A DNA stretch of 64,000 nt from assembly GCF_036287215.1 (NCBI RefSeq), contig NZ_CP142860.1:1488001-1552000 (forward strand), written 5' to 3'. The notes below the pieces were generated by a model. The model ran no database searches. It was not told where the DNA came from and saw only the letters and a list, made by a program, of their open reading frames with translations. Both the position numbers and the translations under genes were made by a program. Of this stretch, positions 6,827 to 15,655 are shown piece after piece (position 1 is the first letter of the stretch; each line of letters opens with the position of its first letter). The DNA is from Caproiciproducens sp. CPB-2 (lineage in GTDB: Bacteria; Bacillota; Clostridia; Oscillospirales; Acutalibacteraceae).

Positions 6827-8449
6827 ATGAATATACAAATTAAAAAATATATTGACCCAATCAAAACTTTTTGGGCAAATTTGACAAAGAAGAAAAAAAT
6901 AATCATCATAAGCGTTCTGGGCGGAATTGTCCTGCTTTCTGTAATCGCGGGGATTCTGCTGAACAGGCAGCCCTATGTAGTGCTTTATCCCGGGATGGAT
7001 CACACAGAGGCCGTTGAGGTTATGAACGAGCTCAAGGACCGGGATATCAGTTATAAAGAGGACAACGGTACCATCATGGTTCCTAAGGACAAAGAAAATG
7101 CCCTGAGGATGGAACTGGCCAATGAGGGGTATCCGAAAACGGCCCCGAACTATGATTTCTTTACCAATAATGTCGATATCATGTCCACTGATTTTGAAAA
7201 GAAAACCATAGAAAAATACCAGCTGAACCAAAGGCTGGAGGCCGTTATCAAAACGCTGGACTGCATCAAGAACGCGAATGTGACCATCAGCATTCCCGAC
7301 AGCAGCGGCTATGCGTGGGATGAAAATTCCGAGACACCGACCGCTTCCGTCACGGTAACGCTGGCGACGGGAAAGACGCTGGAATCGTCCCAGGTCAACG
7401 GAATCAAGCAATTGGTTGCGAAAAGCGTGCCGAATTTAAAAACGGACGACGTTGCGGTCATCGATACGGCCACCGGCAATGAGTTGAATGTTTCCGACAC
7501 GGACGGAGGGAACCAGGTCAACATTTCACAGTTTAAGCTTGAAATCGAAAAGGAATATGAAAACGATATTGAGAAAAGCGTTCTAAAGGTCCTGACGCCG
7601 CTTTTTGGCCAGAACAATGTAAAAGTGACCGCCAAAAGCGTAATGGATGTGGATAAAAAAGTACAGGAGATCATCACTTATAATCCGTCACAGGACAATA
7701 AGGGTGTTATCAGCGAATCCCAAACGCAGAAGGAGCAGGAAACGGGCGGCCAGAAAACAACCGGGGGAGCCGCCGGGACCGAATCCAATACGGAAACCAC
7801 GACCTATCCGGGCGTGACCGTGAACGGCGATACGATTTACACGAAAGACAGCGAAAGCTACAAATATCTTGTGAGCCAGGTGAAACAGCAGATTCAGGGA
7901 GATGCCGCAAGCGTTGCGGACATGACGATTTCCGTTGCCGTCAATAAGGAAATGATGGACGACACCCAGAAGCAGGAGATTGCAAAGCTTGCCGCCTACG
8001 CCGCCGCCATACAGCCGGATAAGGTGGCTGTATACAACGCCGTCTTCCCGGGCGGGGATCAGCAGACCGGCGGCCCGTCGCCGACGGCCCTCCCGTTAAA
8101 CCAGATTCTGATTATCGGCGGTGTCGCGCTGCTCACCCTGTTGATCGTTATCCTTGTTGCGGCGATGGTTGCGCGCGGACGCAAGAAGAAAAAGATGCTT
8201 GAACTGGCCCAACTGGAAGAGGACGAAAATCAGGAGGATGCTTCTCTGAAAGACCGTCTGGAAGAGGAGAAAGAGCAGCAGCCGGAGGAAGAAGCGATTG
8301 AGCTGCAGGCGATTGAAGACGCACGTGCTGAAAAAGCGTCCAAGGAACAGGCTCTTACAAAAGAAATTCAGGACTTCTCCTCACAGAATCCTGAAATTGC
8401 CGCTCAACTGATCCGATCCTGGCTGAGAGGAGACGATGGCAATGGCTAA
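6827..8449 (+). CDS. fliF: Flagellar MS-ring protein FliF
   Basis: This 540-residue membrane protein has a transmembrane helix near residues 24-44 and a second near 424-446, bracketing the large ring-building region. The first ring domain shows QPYVVLYPGMDHTEAVEVMN, and LRMELANEGYPKTAPNYDFF follows. After the second helix a cytoplasmic tail rich in Glu and Lys ends in QNPEIAAQLIRSWLRGD, the FliG-binding peptide. FliF forms the base on which rotor and export gate assemble. Its end overlaps the fliG start by 14 nt, so the two partners are translationally coupled. Confidence 0.97.
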   Translation: MNIQIKKYIDPIKTFWANLTKKKKIIIISVLGGIVLLSVIAGILLNRQPYVVLYPGMDHTEAVEVMNELKDRDISYKEDNGTIMVPKDKENALRMELANEGYPKTAPNYDFFTNNVDIMSTDFEKKTIEKYQLNQRLEAVIKTLDCIKNANVTISIPDSSGYAWDENSETPTASVTVTLATGKTLESSQVNGIKQLVAKSVPNLKTDDVAVIDTATGNELNVSDTDGGNQVNISQFKLEIEKEYENDIEKSVLKVLTPLFGQNNVKVTAKSVMDVDKKVQEIITYNPSQDNKGVISESQTQKEQETGGQKTTGGAAGTESNTETTTYPGVTVNGDTIYTKDSESYKYLVSQVKQQIQGDAASVADMTISVAVNKEMMDDTQKQEIAKLAAYAAAIQPDKVAVYNAVFPGGDQQTGGPSPTALPLNQILIIGGVALLTLLIVILVAAMVARGRKKKKMLELAQLEEDENQEDASLKDRLEEEKEQQPEEEAIELQAIEDARAEKASKEQALTKEIQDFSSQNPEIAAQLIRSWLRGDDGNG

Positions 8450-9449
8450 TCAACAAATGAGCGGCCAGCAGAGAGCCGCCGCTGTCATTATCTCGTTGGG
8501 AGCGGAAAATGCTTCCAAGGTCTATAAATATCTGAAAGAAGACGAAGTGGAACAGCTGACTTATGAAATAGCGAGAATGTCCCATATGTCTTCCGAAGAA
8601 ATTGAAAATGTCCTCGGAGATTTCTATCAGGTTTGCCTGACTCAGAAAGTCATTACGGAAGGCGGCATGGAATACGCAAAAAATGTTCTGGAAAAGGCGT
8701 ATGGCGCCCAGACGGCGTCGTCTCTTCTGGAACGCGTCACCAAGTCGCTGAGAACCAAGGCCTTTGAGTTTATCCGGAAAACAGACTACAAAAATTTGAT
8801 GGCAATGATTCAGAGCGAGCATCCGCAGACCATCGCCCTGATTCTTTCCTATGCCAGAGCGGATCAGGCGGCTATGGTGATTGCGGAGCTTCCGAAGGAC
8901 AAGCGGCTTGACGTCGTGGAGCGGATTGCCACCATGGACCGCACTTCCCCTGAAATTATCAGGATTGTGGAAAATAACCTTGAAAATAAATTCTCCTCGC
9001 TGATGTCTCTGGACTTCATGGAATTCGGCGGCGTCAATTATATTGCCGACATTATGAACAATATGGACCGCGCCAACGAGAAGTATATCTTTGATGAACT
9101 GACGCGTAAGGACGCACAGCTCTGCGATGAAATCAAAAAGAGAATGTTTGTCTTCGAAGATATCACCGTCCTGGACGATATGTCCATTCAGCGTTTTCTG
9201 CGCGAAGTGGATTCCAAGGATCTGGTATTCGCGCTCAAGGGAGCCAATCAGGAGGTCTCCGACGTCATCTTCAAAAATATGTCGAACCGTACAACCGAAA
9301 CCATCAAATCCGATCTGGAATTCACGCACAACGTCCGGCTCAGGGATGTCGAAGAAGCACAGCAGCGTATTGTCGGTGTTATCCGGCGTCTTGAAAGCGA
9401 AGGCGAGTTAGTCATCAGCAAGGGCGGAAAGGATGAGGTTATTGCCTAA
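8436..9449 (+). CDS. fliG: Flagellar motor switch protein FliG
   Basis: The 337-residue protein contains the FliG N-terminal domain (QQRAAAVIISLGAENASKVY), the middle-domain EHPQTIALILSYARADQAAM motif and the C-terminal torque helix region with DVIFKNMSNRTTETIKSDLE. FliG sits on FliF and turns ion flow through MotA into rotation; its charged C-terminal ridge faces the stator. A GAGGAG site lies just before the ATG; a second in-frame ATG is 6 nt on. It overlaps fliF by 14 nt and fliH by 17 nt. Confidence 0.97.
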   Translation: MAMANQQMSGQQRAAAVIISLGAENASKVYKYLKEDEVEQLTYEIARMSHMSSEEIENVLGDFYQVCLTQKVITEGGMEYAKNVLEKAYGAQTASSLLERVTKSLRTKAFEFIRKTDYKNLMAMIQSEHPQTIALILSYARADQAAMVIAELPKDKRLDVVERIATMDRTSPEIIRIVENNLENKFSSLMSLDFMEFGGVNYIADIMNNMDRANEKYIFDELTRKDAQLCDEIKKRMFVFEDITVLDDMSIQRFLREVDSKDLVFALKGANQEVSDVIFKNMSNRTTETIKSDLEFTHNVRLRDVEEAQQRIVGVIRRLESEGELVISKGGKDEVIA

Positions 9450-10227
9450 CGTTATCAAAGCTTCCCAGTATGTCACGGTTAAAAACGGGACTGCTTTCCC
9501 GGCGAACAACGGAAGCGTTCCGAAAGCGCCTGATCCGCCTCTGGAAGAGGATCAGCATAGAAAGATTGTAAACGAAGCCTTTCAGAAAGCTCAGCAGATT
9601 ATAGAAGCCGCCCAGAATTACACCGTGAACAAGGTGCGGGAATCCACCCAGCAGATGAACCAGGAAGCCGCTCAGGTTCTGGTGCAAAGCAGGGAGGAAG
9701 GCTACGGCAGGGGCTTTGCGGAAGGAAAAAAAGAAGGACGGGAGCTCGGGTACCGGGACGGTTATGAGGAAGGCCGGCAGGCCGGTCTGCAGAAGGCCGA
9801 AGAAGAGAATCGGGCGGCGGCCGAAGAGCTTTCCGGAATGCTGGATACCGTGGAAACCAGGAAGGCTGAAATCCTGCAAAGATATGAGGCCGATCTTAAA
9901 AAGCTGGCCGTCTCGATTGCGGAAAAAGTCATCCGGCGGGAACTGAGCATGAATGAAAAAGCGATGCAATCCATCATTACCAGCGCTGTGGATGCCTACC
10001 GCAATCAGGAATGGGTCAGAATCTTCGTCTCCAAAAACACGAAAACGCTGCTTCAGAAGGTGGACAAGTCCATTGTTGAGGCGCTCAGCGATGTCTCCGA
10101 CAGCATTAAAATTGAAGTCTCTCCCGATATGGACGACGGCGACTGTATTATAGAAATGCCCGACCGGATGGTCGATGCCGGCGTAAATACGCAGATGGAA
10201 AAAATCAAACAGGCACTCCAGGTATAA
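9433..10227 (+). CDS. fliH: Flagellar export-apparatus stator protein FliH
   Basis: The 264-residue product has an N-terminal helical part, then the glycine-spaced run typical of FliH (EEGYGRGFAEGKKEGRELGY, then RDGYEEGRQAG) at about residues 90-120. It ends with a V/A-ATPase E-subunit-like domain, LAVSIAEKVIRRELSMNEKA, and SPDMDDGDCIIEMPDRMVDA. FliH dimers bind the N-terminus of the FliI ATPase and tether it to the C-ring. The start lies inside the end of fliG (17-nt overlap). fliI follows 28 nt downstream. Confidence 0.93.
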   Translation: MRLLPNVIKASQYVTVKNGTAFPANNGSVPKAPDPPLEEDQHRKIVNEAFQKAQQIIEAAQNYTVNKVRESTQQMNQEAAQVLVQSREEGYGRGFAEGKKEGRELGYRDGYEEGRQAGLQKAEEENRAAAEELSGMLDTVETRKAEILQRYEADLKKLAVSIAEKVIRRELSMNEKAMQSIITSAVDAYRNQEWVRIFVSKNTKTLLQKVDKSIVEALSDVSDSIKIEVSPDMDDGDCIIEMPDRMVDAGVNTQMEKIKQALQV

Positions 10228-10255
10228 CAGTCAATTTTTGAAGATGGAGCGAAAA

Positions 10256-11557
10256 ATGTTGAATTTTCAGGATTCCTACGATGTTTTGGAAAAATTGAAT
10301 CCGCTCTGTTATATCGGCAAGGTGAAAAATATCGTCGGTATGATGATAGAGACCACCGGCCTGAGGGCCAATGTCGGCGATATCTGCGTCATCCGCAATT
10401 CCAACGACGAAAAAACAGTCATGGCTGAAGTCATCGGGTTTAAAAACAGCAATATCCTGCTGATGGCTTACGGCGATATCAAGGGCATCGGCCCCGGCAG
10501 CCTGGTGCGTTCCACCGGCAGCAAGCTCCGCGTTCCGGTGGGGGATTTCCTGGTGGGCAGGACCATCGACGCCGCGGGCAGGCCCATTGACGGACTGGGC
10601 GAATTTGATATCCGGCAGTATTACGATGTCGATTCCACTTATACCAATCCTCTGGAAAGGCCCAGGATCAGCGAACAGCTGACTTTCGGCATCAAGGCGA
10701 TAGACGGGATGCTGACGATCGGCAAGGGGCAGAGAATGGGGATTTTCGCCGGCAGCGGCGTTGGCAAGAGTACTCTCATGGGAATGATTGCGAAAAATGT
10801 CAAAGCGGATATCAACGTAATCGCTCTTGTCGGGGAAAGAGGCAGGGAAGTTACCGAGTTTATTGAAAAGGACCTGGGCAAGGAAGGGCTGGCGCGCTCC
10901 GTTCTGGTGGTCGCCACCTCCGACCAGCCGGCCATGTACCGCGTGAAATGCGCTACGGTCGCCACCGCGGTCGCCGAGTATTTCAGGGATCAGGGCAAGG
11001 ACGTCCTGCTGATGATGGATTCCCTGACCAGATTTGCAATGGCACAGAGGGAAATCGGCCTGGCGGCCGGGGAACCTCCGGTTGCCAGAGGATATACGCC
11101 TTCCATCTATGCCGAGCTTCCCAAGCTTCTGGAGCGAAGCGGAAACTTCAGGGAAGGTTCCATTACCGGCATTTATACGGTGCTGGTGGAGGGAGACGAT
11201 ACCAACGAGCCGATTTCCGACACCGTCCGGGGTATCATCGACGGTCACATCGTTCTGACCCGTTCCCTTGCCCATAAAAACCACTATCCCGCGATCGATG
11301 TGAACGGGAGCATTTCCAGACTGATGAACGATATTGTGTCGGAGGAACATAAGCAGGCCGCCGCGAAGGTCCGGAACCTTCTGTCCGTCTATTACCAGAA
11401 TTACGATTTGATTTCGATCGGCGCGTATAAGCCGGGGATGAATCCAAGGCTGGACGAGGCAGTAAAGAAAATAGACGCGATCAATGCTTTTTTGTGTCAG
11501 AGAACCGATGAGAGCTTTTCGTTTGAAGAAACCCTGAACAGGATGAAAGAGTTGTAA
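10256..11557 (+). CDS. fliI: Flagellum-specific export ATPase FliI
   Basis: The 433-residue protein is an F1-beta-like ATPase. It has a Walker A FAGSGVGKSTLMGMI near residue 165, a VGERGREVTEFIEKDLG catalytic-glutamate segment and a Walker B strand DVLLMMDSLTRFAMAQREIG. It energises unfolding and delivery of rod, hook and filament proteins. I chose the ATG at 10256, 7 nt after GGAG; an in-frame TTG at 10238 has only a weak site. It is followed by fliJ after 1 nt, matching the ATPase plus central-stalk pairing of the export complex. Confidence 0.97.
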   Translation: MLNFQDSYDVLEKLNPLCYIGKVKNIVGMMIETTGLRANVGDICVIRNSNDEKTVMAEVIGFKNSNILLMAYGDIKGIGPGSLVRSTGSKLRVPVGDFLVGRTIDAAGRPIDGLGEFDIRQYYDVDSTYTNPLERPRISEQLTFGIKAIDGMLTIGKGQRMGIFAGSGVGKSTLMGMIAKNVKADINVIALVGERGREVTEFIEKDLGKEGLARSVLVVATSDQPAMYRVKCATVATAVAEYFRDQGKDVLLMMDSLTRFAMAQREIGLAAGEPPVARGYTPSIYAELPKLLERSGNFREGSITGIYTVLVEGDDTNEPISDTVRGIIDGHIVLTRSLAHKNHYPAIDVNGSISRLMNDIVSEEHKQAAAKVRNLLSVYYQNYDLISIGAYKPGMNPRLDEAVKKIDAINAFLCQRTDESFSFEETLNRMKEL

Positions 11558-11558
11558 G

Positions 11559-11999
11559 ATGAAAAAGTTTGCATTTTCGCTTGAAAAAGTACTCGGCTTT
11601 AAACAGCAGACGCTCGATGTCAAAAAGAACGAGCTTGCATTGCTGCAGATGAAGCTGACCGAACTGGAAAAAGAAATTTATGCGCTGAACGATCAGTTCA
11701 CAGCTACCAACCGCAGAATGCTCGAGGAGCTGCAAAATGGGCTGAGTGCCGGCGATATGCTTATTTATAAAACGTATTTCAATACCCTGAATCAGAAAAT
11801 TTTACATTTAATCGATCAGAAAAAACAGCTTTTAGATATTATCGCACAGAAAAAAGCCGACATTGTAGCCGTCAACAGCGAGATTTCGGGGCTGGAAAAG
11901 CTTCGCGACAAACAGCTGGCGGAGTATCTCAAGCAGATTCAGAAAAGCGAGGAGCTCGCAATGGATGAATATGTCGGGCAGGCGCGCGGCGCCGTTTAA
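11559..11999 (+). CDS. fliJ: Flagellar export protein FliJ
   Basis: The 146-residue protein is predicted to be one long antiparallel coiled coil. It starts FAFSLEKVLGFKQQTLDVKK and continues with charged heptads (ALLQMKLTELEKEIYALNDQ), as in FliJ and other central-stalk proteins of rotary ATPases. FliJ inserts into the FliI hexamer and links it to FlhA. The gene is 1 nt after fliI. Sequence identity in this family is low, so the call combines the N-terminal pattern, the coiled coil and the position. Confidence 0.93.
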   Translation: MKKFAFSLEKVLGFKQQTLDVKKNELALLQMKLTELEKEIYALNDQFTATNRRMLEELQNGLSAGDMLIYKTYFNTLNQKILHLIDQKKQLLDIIAQKKADIVAVNSEISGLEKLRDKQLAEYLKQIQKSEELAMDEYVGQARGAV

Positions 12000-12042
12000 A
12001 TGCTTATAAATATTTTTATTTATAAAATATTCTGATAAGGAG

Positions 12043-13410
12043 GTGATAAAAACGATACAGCAAGTCACACGTTCCACCGTACCGCAAAATTCCAAAGCAT
12101 CCCAGACAAAGAATCCCACGAACGCCTTTGATACTTTCATGCAGCTGGCGACCCTTGGCAGGGAGCTGAAAAGTACGGCCCAGACGGGCGCTGAACCCGA
12201 AGAAAAGGAAACAAAAGGCGGCAAAGCTGTTTCCGAGGGAAATTTACCGGTTTTCAATGCAGCGGATGTTTCTCTTTTGAGCCAGCTGCTGCCATCCGGA
12301 CAGTTCCCATCCGTTGTACCGGAGCCGTTACAGGTTTTACCGCAGGCAATGACTGCGGACCAGGTTCTGAGTGCGGATACCGTCCAGCAGCTGCCGGCCG
12401 GTTCCGGATTCCTTCAGCAAATCCAGCCGCAGGCAGAAACCGCGACCCCGCTTTTGACGGCGGATACCCTCCCGCAGACGGCAGTGAATATCCCGGTGTC
12501 CGGCAATGCGTCTCAGCAGATGACGGCAGATGCGGCCTCGTCCGTAAGCGCAGCCGACGCACAGGTGACTTCCCGCCAAAGTGCGGAAACACAGTCCGTT
12601 CAGGCTCCTATTGCCGCCGGTACCGATGCTCCTGTACAGATGGCTCCGCTGACGAATCATCAGCCGGGTGTCAATCCCTCTCAGCAGGTTTCGGATGCGG
12701 CAACCGCCGTTTCCGTCCAGTCTCCAGCACAGCCGCAGGAAAAGAGTTTACCGGCGCAGCAGACACTTTCAGAGGTGCAGGCAAAACCCGGTACGGAGAA
12801 AACGCTCTCTGCTTCTGCTCCAACGCTTGAAATTCGGCCGAAGAATGTTTCTCCTGCTGATGACAGGGATGCTGCTCCGGCAGACGGTCAAAGCCAGAGC
12901 ACGGCGCAGTTTTCGGACATTTACCGGACGGGCAATGTGGTGATCAAAATTTCCGACGCTCCGTCGGATGCCGCCAGGACGACCTGCAAGCAGGTTGCCG
13001 ACCAGATCCTTGTCAACTATAAGGCGGGCAAACCGGAGTTTCAGATGGACCTCTATCCCCGGGATCTGGGGAAAGTGTCAGTGAAGCTGGCAATGCAAAG
13101 CGGTGTGCTGACTGTTTCCATTCAGGCGTCGAATCCCAAGACCCAGAGCATGCTGATGGAAAACAGCTCCGACATCCGTACCCTTCTGCAGACAACCGTT
13201 ACCCAGCCGGTGCAGATTTCAGAACCCGCCCAGGAAAAGGCATGGTACCAGCAGGATCAGCAGGGCCGGCAGGATCAGGCGCAGCAGCAACAGGAAGAAC
13301 AGCAGCACAATCAGCAGCTCCACCGGGTCGGTTTACGGGACGACGATACCAGCACCGGCGATTTTCTTTCCGTTATGCAGCTGCTGAAGCAGCAGGCCTA
13401 TTCGCTGTAA
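12043..13410 (+). CDS. fliK: Flagellar hook-length control protein FliK
   Basis: The 455-residue frame has a long low-complexity region rich in Gln, Ala, Ser and Pro, then a compact C-terminal domain with FQMDLYPRDLGKVSVKLAMQ and LTVSIQASNPKTQSML (about residues 330-375), the FliK core that talks to FlhB. A Gln-rich tail follows. FliK measures the hook and switches export from hook to filament proteins. The start is odd: a full-length Shine-Dalgarno AAGGAGGTGAT (12037-12047) overlaps the only GTG (12043), and the codons at normal spacing are ACG (12052) or ATA (12055). The next ATG is at 12139. Confidence 0.9.
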   Translation: MIKTIQQVTRSTVPQNSKASQTKNPTNAFDTFMQLATLGRELKSTAQTGAEPEEKETKGGKAVSEGNLPVFNAADVSLLSQLLPSGQFPSVVPEPLQVLPQAMTADQVLSADTVQQLPAGSGFLQQIQPQAETATPLLTADTLPQTAVNIPVSGNASQQMTADAASSVSAADAQVTSRQSAETQSVQAPIAAGTDAPVQMAPLTNHQPGVNPSQQVSDAATAVSVQSPAQPQEKSLPAQQTLSEVQAKPGTEKTLSASAPTLEIRPKNVSPADDRDAAPADGQSQSTAQFSDIYRTGNVVIKISDAPSDAARTTCKQVADQILVNYKAGKPEFQMDLYPRDLGKVSVKLAMQSGVLTVSIQASNPKTQSMLMENSSDIRTLLQTTVTQPVQISEPAQEKAWYQQDQQGRQDQAQQQQEEQQHNQQLHRVGLRDDDTSTGDFLSVMQLLKQQAYSL

Positions 13411-13434
13411 AATTCAAGGAAAGGAGGACTTCAT

Positions 13435-13947
13435 TTGGCAATCAATCAGATCAATGCCTATTCCTATGGCACGAATTCCACTTCCGGTACCAATTCCGCT
13501 TCCGGCACTTCGCAAACCGCTGCCTCCCAAAATTCATCTGTACTGGGCCTGAATGACTTTCTGCAGCTTTTGGCCGCCCAGTTTGCCAATCAGGATGTAA
13601 TGAATCCGACGGACAATACGGAGTATATTTCCCAGATGGCTCAGTTTTCCGCTCTGCAGGCCATGCAGGAGCTTTCGCAAATAACTTATACGCAATACGG
13701 GGCGTCCCTTGTCGGCAAAAAGGTTGTGGTCGCAAGTTATGACACGAACGGAAAGTATACGGAAGATACCGGCATTGTAGACAGCGTCAACTTTGCTACC
13801 GGTTCCAATGTCCTTGTTGTCAACGGCAAGGCGTATGATCTTTCCTCCGTCATGAAGGTCGTCAATCCGGATGCCGCAACACCACCCGAGGAAACGCCGG
13901 ATGATCCAGATGATTCGGTACCGGATACAAGCGGAGAATCGGTTTGA
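13435..13947 (+). CDS. flgD: Flagellar hook capping protein FlgD
   Basis: The 170-residue product starts at TTG behind AAGGAGG. It has the FlgD N-terminal scaffold motif LGLNDFLQLLAAQFANQDVM then NPTDNTEYISQMAQFSALQA near residues 38-80, and a short C-terminal part with GKKVVVASYDTNGKYTEDTG. FlgD is the temporary cap under which hook subunits polymerise. The C-terminal FnIII/tudor region of larger FlgD proteins is absent, as is common in Firmicutes. It follows fliK by 24 nt, upstream of the hook gene. Confidence 0.95.
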   Translation: MAINQINAYSYGTNSTSGTNSASGTSQTAASQNSSVLGLNDFLQLLAAQFANQDVMNPTDNTEYISQMAQFSALQAMQELSQITYTQYGASLVGKKVVVASYDTNGKYTEDTGIVDSVNFATGSNVLVVNGKAYDLSSVMKVVNPDAATPPEETPDDPDDSVPDTSGESV

Positions 13948-13986
13948 ATCCGCTTTTTACAGGACGAAACAGTTAGGAGCACAGTC

Positions 13987-14391
13987 ATGGATGACATTCA
14001 ATTCAAAAAGAATTATTCCTCGTTTATCAATCCGAATTACACGGTGCCCCCCGTCAGCACAAATACGCAGAAGTCCAGCGCTGCTGATCCGGGCAACAGC
14101 GAATTCGGGCAGCTTTTCCGCAAGACTGTGGAACAGCAGCAGCTTACCTTTTCCAAACACGCACTGCAGCGCATGGATTCCAGAAATATTCCGGTTTCCC
14201 CGCAGCTCGTTTCCCAGATCAACGGCGCGGTTGAAAAAGCAAAATCGAAAGGCATTAAAGACGCTTTGATTTTAAACGGGCAGACTGCATTTATTGTGAA
14301 TGTTCCCAGCAGTACGGTTGTAACAACCATGAGCGGCCGGGAAATGACAGAAAACGTATTTACAAATATTGACGGAGCCGTAATTTTATAA
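13987..14391 (+). CDS. Conserved flagellar-operon protein (TIGR02530 / Flagellar_put family)
   Basis: The 134-residue protein carries the family block LTFSKHALQRMDSRNIPVSP around residues 55-75 and ILNGQTAFIVNVPSSTVVTT near the end. The family always sits between flgD and flgE in Firmicute flagellar operons; no biochemical role is established, and a hook-related function is only inferred from position. There is no signal peptide or membrane segment. A GGAGCAC stretch lies before the ATG. Spacing is 39 nt from flgD and 82 nt to flgE. Confidence 0.88.
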   Translation: MDDIQFKKNYSSFINPNYTVPPVSTNTQKSSAADPGNSEFGQLFRKTVEQQQLTFSKHALQRMDSRNIPVSPQLVSQINGAVEKAKSKGIKDALILNGQTAFIVNVPSSTVVTTMSGREMTENVFTNIDGAVIL

Positions 14392-14473
14392 CTGGACCTC
14401 TTGAGGAAGTTATTGAGCTTTGACTGACAGATAAGCTCATGCGGTTTCAAAAAGAAAGAGAGAGATCAAACTT

Positions 14474-15331
14474 ATGATGAGATCATTGTTTTCCGGAGTA
14501 GCCGGATTAAAAGCGTACCAGACCGGTATGGACGTCATCGGCAACAATATCGCCAACGTCAACACCTACGGATTTAAGTCCTCCAGAACAACCTACCGCG
14601 ACGTTTATTATCAGACGCTCTCCGGCTCTTCCGCCTCGAATGCCACAAGCAGCATTGGCGGCGGCAACCCTGTCCAGATCGGTTACGGCGCTACCGCCGC
14701 AACGGTGGATGTGCTCAACACCCGTTCCGGCATGGCTACAACAGGCAGACCAACGGACTGCTATATCGACGGCGAAGGGTATTTTATCGTCAAGGACGGG
14801 AGTGGCTACCTTTACACCCGGGTTGGTTCCCTGGGGTTTGACGGAGACGGTAACCTGATAGACGGCAATAAAAAAATTATCTGTGGAAGCAATGTGGTGT
14901 CTGGTGCATTAGTTCCGCTACCGAATGCGACAACTGGTGAAGTTACGGCTCCCGCGGCGATTAAGGTTGCAGATTACAAAGACTATACAAATATCACCAT
15001 TGGCAGCGACGGAAAAATTACCGGAGAAAAAGGAGGTACCGTGACAACGCTTGGCTCAATCGCCCTTGCCAACATCCCGAACCCGGATGCCCTTACCTTG
15101 CAGGGCGGTTCTTATTTAAAGCCGGTCAGCAATACAGGAACTTCGACATATTACACCCCGGGCAGCGGCGCAACCGGTAGCTTAGTCACCAGCGCGCTGG
15201 AATCCTCCAATGTGGATCTGGCGAATGAATTTTCACAGATGATCATCACCGAGCGCGGATTTCAGGCCAACTCAAAAATCATCACGGTCAGCGATGAAAT
15301 GCTTGAGGATCTCGTCAATTTAAAGAGATAA
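14474..15331 (+). CDS. flgE: Flagellar hook protein FlgE
   Basis: The 285-residue protein opens with LFSGVAGLKAYQTGMDVIGN then NIANVNTYGFKSSRTTYRDV, the hook-family motif, and ends ANEFSQMIITERGFQANSKI followed by a DEMLEDLVNLKR helix. FlgE builds the flexible hook. It is short for a hook protein, closer to FlgG in size, because the variable outer domain is reduced; its place between flgD and flbD supports the hook call over a distal rod call. AGAGAGAG precedes the ATG. A strong hairpin follows the gene (15339-15381). Confidence 0.93.
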   Translation: MMRSLFSGVAGLKAYQTGMDVIGNNIANVNTYGFKSSRTTYRDVYYQTLSGSSASNATSSIGGGNPVQIGYGATAATVDVLNTRSGMATTGRPTDCYIDGEGYFIVKDGSGYLYTRVGSLGFDGDGNLIDGNKKIICGSNVVSGALVPLPNATTGEVTAPAAIKVADYKDYTNITIGSDGKITGEKGGTVTTLGSIALANIPNPDALTLQGGSYLKPVSNTGTSTYYTPGSGATGSLVTSALESSNVDLANEFSQMIITERGFQANSKIITVSDEMLEDLVNLKR

Positions 15332-15338
15332 TTGAATG

Positions 15339-15381
15339 ACTGCCGTTTCTGAGGTCAACTGCGGCCTCAGAAACGGTCAGT
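15339..15381 (+). repeat. Strong intercistronic hairpin after flgE
   Basis: CCGTTTCTGAGG (15343-15354) pairs perfectly with CCTCAGAAACGG (15365-15376) across a 10-nt loop. ACTG (15339-15342) and CAGT (15378-15381) extend the stem past a single bulged T. No T-run follows on the plus strand, so it is probably not a classical terminator. It may shield the flgE message from 3' decay or mark a processing site. Confidence 0.7.
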
Positions 15382-15403
15382 TAGTTAAAAAAGGGGAATT
15401 GAG

Positions 15404-15601
15404 ATGATAAATTTAACCAGCTTAAACGGTGTTTCGTTTGCCTTGAATTCCAATCTGATTGAAACGATAGAAAATATACCGGAAACAAAAATCACCCTGA
15501 CCACGGGAAAATATTTTCTTGTCGCGGAAGAAAGACAGGATATTATCGATAAAATCATTCATTACAATCGGCAGATATTTCAGAATACCATTAAATTATA
15601 A
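15404..15601 (+). CDS. flbD: Flagellar protein FlbD (SwrD family)
   Basis: The 65-residue protein matches the small FlbD/SwrD family: MINLTSLNGVSFALNSNLIE then TIENIPETKITLTTGKYFLV, the pattern of a tiny beta-rich protein found after flgE. In Bacillus the homologue SwrD raises motor torque through the stators. It fits here directly upstream of motA and motB. A GGGG-rich site lies before the ATG. Length is normal for the family. Confidence 0.93.
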   Translation: MINLTSLNGVSFALNSNLIETIENIPETKITLTTGKYFLVAEERQDIIDKIIHYNRQIFQNTIKL

Positions 15602-15655
15602 GATGAACTTAACGGGATATTCCGTAATATGTATCTTTACCAAGGGAGTGTTTAT

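Noticed and set aside
8355..9329. A 324-codon open frame antisense to fliG
   Set aside because: Same reason: fliG on the plus strand is fully conserved and the antisense product has no domain features.
10205..11623. A 472-codon open frame antisense to fliI
   Set aside because: It mirrors fliI codon by codon, has no ribosome site or family motif, and contains low-complexity His/Arg-rich sequence. It is a shadow of a well-conserved gene.
14401..14450. GAGCTT/AAGCTC hairpin between the TIGR02530 gene and flgE
   Set aside because: Only 6 bp with a 12-nt loop and no T-tract; it is within what chance gives.
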